Position numbers and translations under genes: made by a program. From positions 1,798,001 to 1,862,000 of the forward strand of contig CM065648.1 in NCBI GenBank assembly GCA_033220425.1: a stretch of 64,000 bases of DNA, in the 5' to 3' direction. Every line of letters starts with the position of its first letter. Positions within the stretch are counted from its first letter, which is position 1. The notes beneath the pieces were generated by a model that was given only the letters and a program-made list of their open reading frames with translations, was not told the origin of the DNA and did not search any database. This document shows, in pieces, positions 57,239-64,000 of this stretch. This stretch comes from Lepraria neglecta (Eukaryota; Ascomycota; Lecanoromycetes; Lecanorales; Stereocaulaceae).

Positions 57239-58587
57239 ATACAATAATATTACCCCACCTGGATATGCATTTGGAGAATCGATGGATTCCTTCTACGATT
57301 TGCCTTCAATCCGCTTCTTCTCTCTCGACCAGCACCATGAGCTATCCACACATGACTTGATGTATGACTCCCTGGACGGACCCACTCCAGATATTCCTTC
57401 AAGAAAAGCCTTCTGCACTATCCGTCCACGACCATGCCCGAGGAATGCTCTTACGTCGTCACATTCCCAAAGAACTGTGCATTCTTGCGAATGGGTAGCA
57501 TAGCTTGTATGATTGAGGCTTATAAGGCTCAGAAAGATGACTATCAGACATATCGCGACATAGCTGAGACTGTTGACGAAGGCCAGCCTTACTCGAGCTT
57601 GGAAGCTCTTCCACATGATTTACCAGGTCCTGCAAGCCCGCCTCTGCAGAATTGCGACTTTTGTGACGCCTTTCTCGATGTGAACAGCATTTTTGCAGCG
57701 TATGTATTTGCAGGCTCCGGATTTCCCAATGCACAAAACCAACAACAAGGCTGGGGTCCTGGATTGCAAGCTTTCTATTCGATATACCCCAGCTTAACAC
57801 AATTGCACATTATTTCAATGCAAGTGTATAGCTCTGGCGCTCAACCTATGAAGCTCGAACCCAACGTCGATTACTCCGTTATCGAGGCTCCTCCAGGCTA
57901 CGCAACGTACCCACAGCAGTCTTATGATTATCAGCACCGAACTTCCCAAAAGACAAGCCAATGGGAATGTAATTGCACACCACTACAAAGCTACAGGCAG
58001 GTTTCTTTGGCGCATTGGAATGAAGGCTTGGTCTCGAACGATCTTAGAATATGTTAAACACTTACCAGGACAAGGAGACGAGGCACATCTGCGATGTGAT
58101 GTATACGGTCTTGGCAATGCGTGTCAGCACTAATGTAATATTAGTGGAACTTGGCGTATACTAGCGTATCTTGGGCTCCTTGGGCTCGTCAAGGCTTATG
58201 AGATGGCTGGATTATTCTTTGAGAAGTCATGTAAGATTGCCGGCCATCTGCACGGAGACTGAGAGAGCGATGGCGCCACTCTGACTTTGAGTTAGCCAGC
58301 GTAACAGCATTGGCGAGTTATACCAACTTCTAAGCATATACGCCTCACAGAGACATATTGGAAGTGCCCATTTCATCTATCCAAGGTGGTGTCCGAAGTT
58401 CCGATACTTGGTTACGGCTCTGATTGCAGATTGCTCGTGCAGGGTTATACTCTCAAACCTCTCTACAAAGTCTATGTACTAACACGGGAACCAGTTGACA
58501 CACATCGGCTTTGAGCAACCGGCACTCTTGTTTAGAGGACGCCCTTGATGAGTCTGACATGAGGATATATGCGCAATCTAGAGCATC
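57239..58587. other. decayed tail of the dead regulator, then intergenic
   Basis: 57282-58057 contains open stretches that look like remains of the regulator's C-terminal region (CDFC pair). From 58060 to 58587 nothing is recognised. Confidence 0.3.
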
Positions 58588-60830
58588 ATGGCCGACCCTC
58601 TTAGTATATCAGCAAAGCATAGTTGCTTTGCTACAATTCACCGCAACGGTTGTCCAATATCTTTCGAACGTCAAAGATGCCTCTGACAGCCGCAAACGTC
58701 TACTTTCGGAAGTGAGCAGTGCCAGTGGCCTTCTGTATCTTCTGAATGACCTCGCCGAGCGGGACAAATGGGCAAAGAACTGGCCAGCGACATTACGTTC
58801 ATTGGCGACTTCCAACGGCTCACTTGATCAGTTCAGACAGGCTCTTGAATTGCTAGCAAAGAAGCTGGCGCCAGTGGCAGGTTTGAGCAAAGCAGGGAAA
58901 GTACTGGCTTGGCCTTTTGAGAAAGGTGATGTGCAGTTTGTGCTTCTTACGATTGAGCGACAGAAAACACTATTCATCCTCGCACTTCAGAGTGATCACA
59001 TTGGGCTAAGAAATTGCACGCTCAGTATCAGGACTAAATACTCAAGTAAGCGCGATTGGTGATGGAATCAGTCACTTGAGCCTGGAGCAGACACGGCAAA
59101 CAAGTTTACTTCAAGAGCAGCATACTCAACAACTGCTAGCATGACTCTCTCCGATGGTGTCCGGGAACAAGCAGAACGATGTCTTGAGAGGGTTTCAGGA
59201 AGGCACCGGCCAATGGCTTTTCGAAACTCAGGAGATCAAAGACCGGTTGACAGGCGCCTCGAATGTCTTGTGGTGCTCAGGTATCCCTAGAGCTGGGAAG
59301 ATCTTGCTCGCCTCTTCCACCATCGATCACCTCGAGCGGATTTTCCCGCAAATGGAAATCGGCATAAGCTATATATACTGTGATTACAAGGACCAAAGCC
59401 AGACGGCGGTGAACCTACTCGGCAGCTTGATTGGAAAGCTTCTCTGGCGCCAATCTATCATACCAGAGGAGCTCGAGTTGTCATACAAGACACATACTAG
59501 CAAACACACACATCCCTCGGTAACCGAGTATGCAGCAATACTAAGAAACATGGCAATGGGCTTTTCAAGAGTCTTCATAGTGGTGGACGCTTTAGATGAG
59601 GTCATGGAAAAGGATGGGACAAGGGATGCCTTGATGGCCAGCCTGAACGATTTAAGTTCTAATGCTCAACTCCTCGTCACCTCAAGATGGATACCAAGTC
59701 TTGAACAAGAGTTCTGCACCGCCTCTCGGCTGGAAATCCGCGCCAACAATGGTGATATTGCGACATATGTTCAAAGTCAGGTAGATAAGCGCCCTAGGCT
59801 TCGAGCTCATGTCAGAAGAGACCAAAATCTCCGGGAGCTCATTGTTGAGAACAAAGGCATGTTCCTACTAGCTCGACTCCACGTAGACTCCCTAGCGAAT
59901 ACCGCTCATCCCAAAGCCGTCAAGCTTGCACTCAACCAATTACCCGCGACGCTGAACAAAACTTACGACGAGACCATGCAACGTGTGGAGCAGCAAGACA
60001 TGAAAGACATACGATTAGCCCACCAGGTCCTGTCGTGGATTGTCTGCTCATTTCGCCCTCTGACAGTAGAGGAACTCTAACATGCTTTGGCTACTGATCA
60101 TGATAACTCCGATATTGATGGAGATGCAATCATCGACGAAGATTTGATGCTCTCGGTATGTGCAGGGTTGGTGGTAGTCGGAGAGCAGAGCCGAACCATC
60201 AGCCTAGTCCACTATACAGCTCAAGAGTATTTCGAGACTGCGAGACTTAGCCACTTTCCGAACGCCAACTGTACCATCACCGATACATGTCTTCTATATC
60301 TTTCGTTCGATCCGGTCCGGCAATCTTGCTCCAGTGACGCGGCATTAGAAGTGAAGCTACAAAAGTATGCATTCATTGACTATGCAGCCAAGAACTGGGG
60401 TTACCATGCTGCAACATGCAATGAGAGTGTGATACAAGACTCCGTGGTCGATTTTCTGAGCGACACTGGTAGGGTCTCGGCTGCTGCACAGATTATGTTG
60501 CTTCCAGAAGTGCGCTATCAAGGATACAGCCAACGTGTAGTGAAGAATATGCAAGGGCTTCACCTTTCTACGTATTTTGGTTTGATGGCGTCTACCAATG
60601 CATTGCTTGCTACGGAACCGGTACAACCGAAGGATAGTGATGGGAGGGTGCCACTTCACTGGGCAGCTAAATGGGGTTATTTGGGTGTAATGCAGATTCT
60701 GTTAGACACTGGTACGGATCCAAATGCCCGAGACAACGGCAAGGTGACAGCACTTCATTTAGCTGCAAGCAACAAACCGCGTGAAAAGTGTGATAAATTA
60801 TGGGGCAGAAGGTGTTGTTCATTGAGTTGA
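58588..60830 (+). pseudogene. NACHT-ankyrin (STAND/NLR-like) gene relic
   Basis: The ATG at 58588 starts MADPLSISA, the usual opening of fungal STAND proteins, but a one-base surplus near 58614 moves SIVALLQFTATVVQYLSNVK into another frame. The N-terminal domain (SLDQFRQALELLAKKL, VLLTIERQKTLFILALQ) is of the Helo-like type. Frame changes near 59010 and a TGA at 59142-59144 follow (TGG expected before LSP). NACHT landmarks: GASNVLWCSGIPRAGKI (P-loop with Ile in place of Ser/Thr), FIVVDALDEV (Walker B), LLVTSRWIPSL, and NLLGSLIGKLL. A TAA at 60078-60080 (CAA expected) precedes winged-helix-like sequence (LVHYTAQEYFETARL). The end has two ankyrin repeats (VPLHWAAKWGYLGVMQILLD, VTALHLAAS) and stops short. 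Family members act in heterokaryon incompatibility or self/non-self responses. Confidence 0.75.
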
Positions 60831-61115
60831 TTAAAGAAGAAGCTATTTTGCATGGAGAGATTTTTAATGAAGACGGTCTGATTTCCGTGAGGAAATCAGA
60901 GCACTTACCTCATTGGTCCTTGCCGTTCCAGCCTGCAGGGAGCTAATCTAAGGTAAGCAACTCGGTCTGAGCTGACGCTATACTCGATTAAGACCACGGT
61001 GGGGGGCTTACCCTAATCCATCACAGCCAGATATATTCCTCGACGGGGACGTCTTGAGCAATGGGTTATCTGAGGAATAATCTTTTGCTTTGCTTGAGAA
61101 CCTCGAAGACCGATC

Positions 61116-63708
61116 ATGGATAACATTGATGACTTGTTTTCTTCTGAAGCCTTACGTCTGTTAGAAGATTATGGCTATGCACCAGATGCCTCCAGCTGGC
61201 CACAAGAGCTCAGCCTCGGCGATGATGCTTCATGTCAAGAGCCAACACACCAACCATCTCCGAAACGCAAGAGGCGTGTCGCTCCTCAGGCCATTCCTGG
61301 ATGTTTGACTTTGTCCCTTGCAGATACTGCAACTCCGAAGCCAAAACGCGCAAAGTTCGAGTCAAAGCGGAAGGATGAGGTAGCCAACGTTCGCAAGATA
61401 GGAGCATGCTTCCGATGCAAGCAGCTGAAAATATCAGTGAGTAGCACTATGTGCTCATTCCAGTAATTTACCTTGTTTCATGCTCATGGGACCTTTTCAG
61501 TGTTCTGCCATTTGGCCATGCGAACCCTGTCGTCGCAGCGAATGTTCTTGCTATGGCCGAGCGCCGAATTTCAGATGGATGGACTCTGTATCGTGCTCTC
61601 TGAAAGAGGTTGACATTTACGCCTTAAGTACCCTACCCTCTTTGTTCTTTTTGCTGTTAAAATCAAATACTTACTGCACTAGATCCCTCATCCACGAGAT
61701 TCCCATTTACTGAATGCAATTCCATTGAACTTGGAGACGTACAGCTTGCCTTCGAGTCCGAGGTTTGGTGGGACCTTGACGCTCTGACCTTCGATTTTGC
61801 CTGTTGGATGTCCCATCAGAATTCCGAACCAGCCTCAACTAGTCGAGTAGGCATTCTATCATCGTCCAAAATTGAGCACTTACTCGACAACCTAGTCGAC
61901 AGAAGCTTGAGAAGAGCATTCAAGCTACTGATTGAAAGCTCATCTGTGCTCTATAACCACGACGGTGATACTGATGTTTACTGGAAGAGCTACTCCTTAG
62001 CTGACTTGGCCAATATTCGCTCGATTGCTGGCACATTAGTACTTCAACATCTGGAGAGAGCGTTGAAGAACCTTGCCCTGGCCAAATGTTCATTGAGAGA
62101 GTTGAAGGCGTTATTCTTGATTGTTTTTGGTACCATCATTGCTGTGGGATACTCGAAGCCGGTCACGCAGGCAGACGATGTAAGTATTACTCGCAGATCT
62201 TAAGCACCGTAAATAAAAGACTAACTTAGATGCCAACAGTCATTAGTCCCAGCCCAAGACTCGATAAGGTCTTACGAGGAGGCTCAACAGCAGCTCTTGC
62301 GAATCCTCGCCCATCACATGGTCCAAATTGCAGAAAGAGCTTATCTTCTCGACGACCAGGTCGATAAGATCGGCCTCATCGAAAACGCGCATCGACAATG
62401 GGATGGGCAAGCGATATTCGAATGGCAGTGGGACGACCGTTCAGTTTCGGAAGGAGCAAGAGACTCAGACTCCATTAGTGGCCTCAATGAGCCTCTTGAG
62501 CAATCAAGCTCAGATGATGCTATGCGAAATCTTGAATATGCGCAAGAAAACCCTCTGGACCAACATTCGGATGGAATACAGCCAAGTCTATTCTTTCCGC
62601 CAATAGAGACGGTCTGCTTCATGTGTGGTGGACTCCTCGATGCTGAAGGACTGTGTGTTCCATGCCTCTCGCAGTGCTCTTATGTCTCAAGCGGCGAAGA
62701 GACGAAGTGGCCCGAAATTTGCTCCGAACGAACAACATCTGGAATAAATCTGACCTCAGAGGTAACACTAGGACAGCCTCATTCGAATCGGGATCTTTGG
62801 GACTTTTCAAGCTACCAAATATACGACAACCGTGCTGCAGACACGGAGCAGTCTAGGTGTCACTGGTGCGGCGCTGCGGCCATCTTTCCTGGGGACGACA
62901 CCTGCTTTCCTTGCTTTTCTGGTTTGAAAGTCGGCACTGGCTTTGACTCGTCGTGGAACGTTCCGCTTCCAGTCCCAGATTACATGTCTTTAAAGCGACT
63001 GGCACTGGAGTCTGAAGAGCCTAGTAAAGTGATACGCCGAGGATCGATGCTCGAGCAGAAAGATCATGCGAAAGGGCTTAGCAATTCACGGGGAGGAGCT
63101 TGTCAAAGATGTCGCGTTAGTCATACTAAGTGCGTGCATAAGGTGCAAGAAGGCCAGTCGCAACTCATCCATCCCAGGACATCTTCCCACCTGGAATTGG
63201 AATCGGTAGGCCTGTTCGGCTCAACGAGCCCAATACGACAGCCTTCTGAAATGTCTTCAGGACGAGAGAGCTCAGCTGACGAGCAAGTTTGGCACCCTTT
63301 GCTAATACCACCTTCCTCAGCCATCCCCTGTCAAATTCTAGCAGCTTGTCGGCCAGCCAATACACCTACCAGAGGCAACTCTCTGAACACGAAACGGCGT
63401 ACCCATACCTTAACTAATCCTAACACAGCCGCGGCGGCTCATCAATCAAGACATGCATGCACTTGCTGTAACATAGTGAAGGAAAAGGTAACTGTATCTG
63501 GCCTTGTTTCTGCAATCCTGCTGATGTTGTTTAGTGCGATAAAAGCAGCACATGTTGCGGATCATGCCAATTGCAATCGATGAGGAGGTCGTGGAGGCAG
63601 CCTTGCGTTAGAGCAGATCTCCTTACGCTCTTAGACAGGGATAACGTTCTCGAAGACGAAAGCATTGCAGGTACGGGGGTACGGAAACGGAGGAATCTGC
63701 TGGTTTAA
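61116..63708 (+). CDS. multi-zinc-cluster regulator, about 788 aa
   Basis: Five exons: 61116-61436, 61501-61627, 61683-62179, 62240-63487 and 63535-63708; all introns are GT...AG (47-64 bp) and the frame closes. Cys clusters: a Zn2Cys6-type finger (Cys98-101-108-114-117; ACFRCKQLKIS-CSAIWPCEPC) after a basic region (KPKRAKFESKRKDEV); two ribbon-like C-x2-C...C-x2-C sets at 441-457 and 522-540; a half finger CQRCRVSHTKC at 603-613; and a final Zn2Cys6-type finger (722-755; CTCCNIVKEK-C...CGSC...PC). The middle (LFLIVFGTIIAVG, QLLRILAHHMVQIAER) is helical. Introns 1 and 4 both fall just before the third Cys of a finger. A transcription factor role is inferred from the fingers. Dead paralogue at 56128. 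Confidence 0.75.
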
Positions 63709-64000
63709 TAGACGTTTGTTCCGGCTTCGTGTGATATTTTGGTAGGGCTCTGCGACTCATTGTCGTTGCATTTGATAACGTAATATGGCATCCTTTTTTG
63801 TAACCCACATGGATAAATGAATGGATCGCCGAGGGTTTTAGATATAGAAGAGAGCTGGCATGGTTAGCTAGTCAATTCAGCCGTACAGGCAACGATGCGC
63901 TGGTGAAATAGACGTTTTTGGGGCGCACCATCATCTCCGGGATGCCTGAGTGTCATAAGAAATATCATCATATATGCCTCGTTTGTCTAAGTACTTCGTG
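63709..64000. other. 3' flank of the regulator, window end
   Basis: No gene seen in the last 290 bp. Confidence 0.4.

Noticed and set aside
8639-60830. stop-codon readthrough or an altered genetic code to explain the many in-frame stops
   Set aside because: All three stop codons appear, frameshifts accompany them, and core genes such as LEU2 use ordinary stops.

Overview
The window is nuclear DNA of a filamentous ascomycete (Pezizomycotina). Genes sit on both strands without operons. Most carry short GT-AG introns of about 47-97 bp, often with CTGAC/CTAAC-like branch sites. The families are typical of such fungi: F-box, BTB/POZ, MYND, Zn2Cys6, NACHT-ankyrin, rhodopsin-like membrane proteins, a BBE-like oxidase, and CBM18-GH16 and GH125 glycosidases. 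I cannot assign a class or genus. I saw no tRNA, rRNA or CRISPR array.

Layout. 0-16 kb: a small secreted protein, the N-terminal relic of a DUF1295-like gene, an F-box gene, a large intronless gene of unknown function, a stop-riddled relic, a secreted CBM18-GH16 enzyme and a disordered zinc-ribbon protein. 16-27 kb: a MYND relic, a four-exon F-box gene, the housekeeping gene LEU2, then a repeat-rich stretch with BTB and AAA-ATPase relics, a coiled-coil gene and an LTR-like element. 27-39 kb: a BBE-like flavoenzyme, two rhodopsin-like genes (one dead, one intact), a displaced fragment of the LEU2 3' end, APC10/DOC1 and a dead ABCG half-transporter. 39-45 kb: a second LTR-like segment, a GC-rich island, a Moco-sulfurase-like enzyme with a C2H2 finger, and a broken Cys-rich gene. 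45-55 kb is mostly intact conserved genes: a single-pass membrane protein, AIM3-like, GH125 mannosidase, a small conserved protein, and a fatty acid elongase with a long LEA-like tail. 55-64 kb: a tandem pair of multi-zinc-cluster regulators, the first dead and the second intact, on either side of a dead NACHT-ankyrin gene.

The strongest overall pattern is a mix of sound core genes (LEU2, AIM3, elongase, GH125, probably APC10) and many decayed accessory genes. The stop codons in those relics often look like C-to-T or G-to-A changes (CAG/CAA/CGA/TGG to TAG/TAA/TGA), as RIP-like decay would give. The most novel items are the regulator at 61116-63708, with repeated zinc clusters interrupted by introns at the same place; the elongase fused to a LEA-like tail; the Moco-sulfurase-like protein whose MOSC domain is absent and replaced by a zinc finger; and the LEU2 3'-end fragment 14 kb from its source.

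Gene models were built by eye from splice signals, reading-frame continuity and family resemblance; exon coordinates are in each entry.
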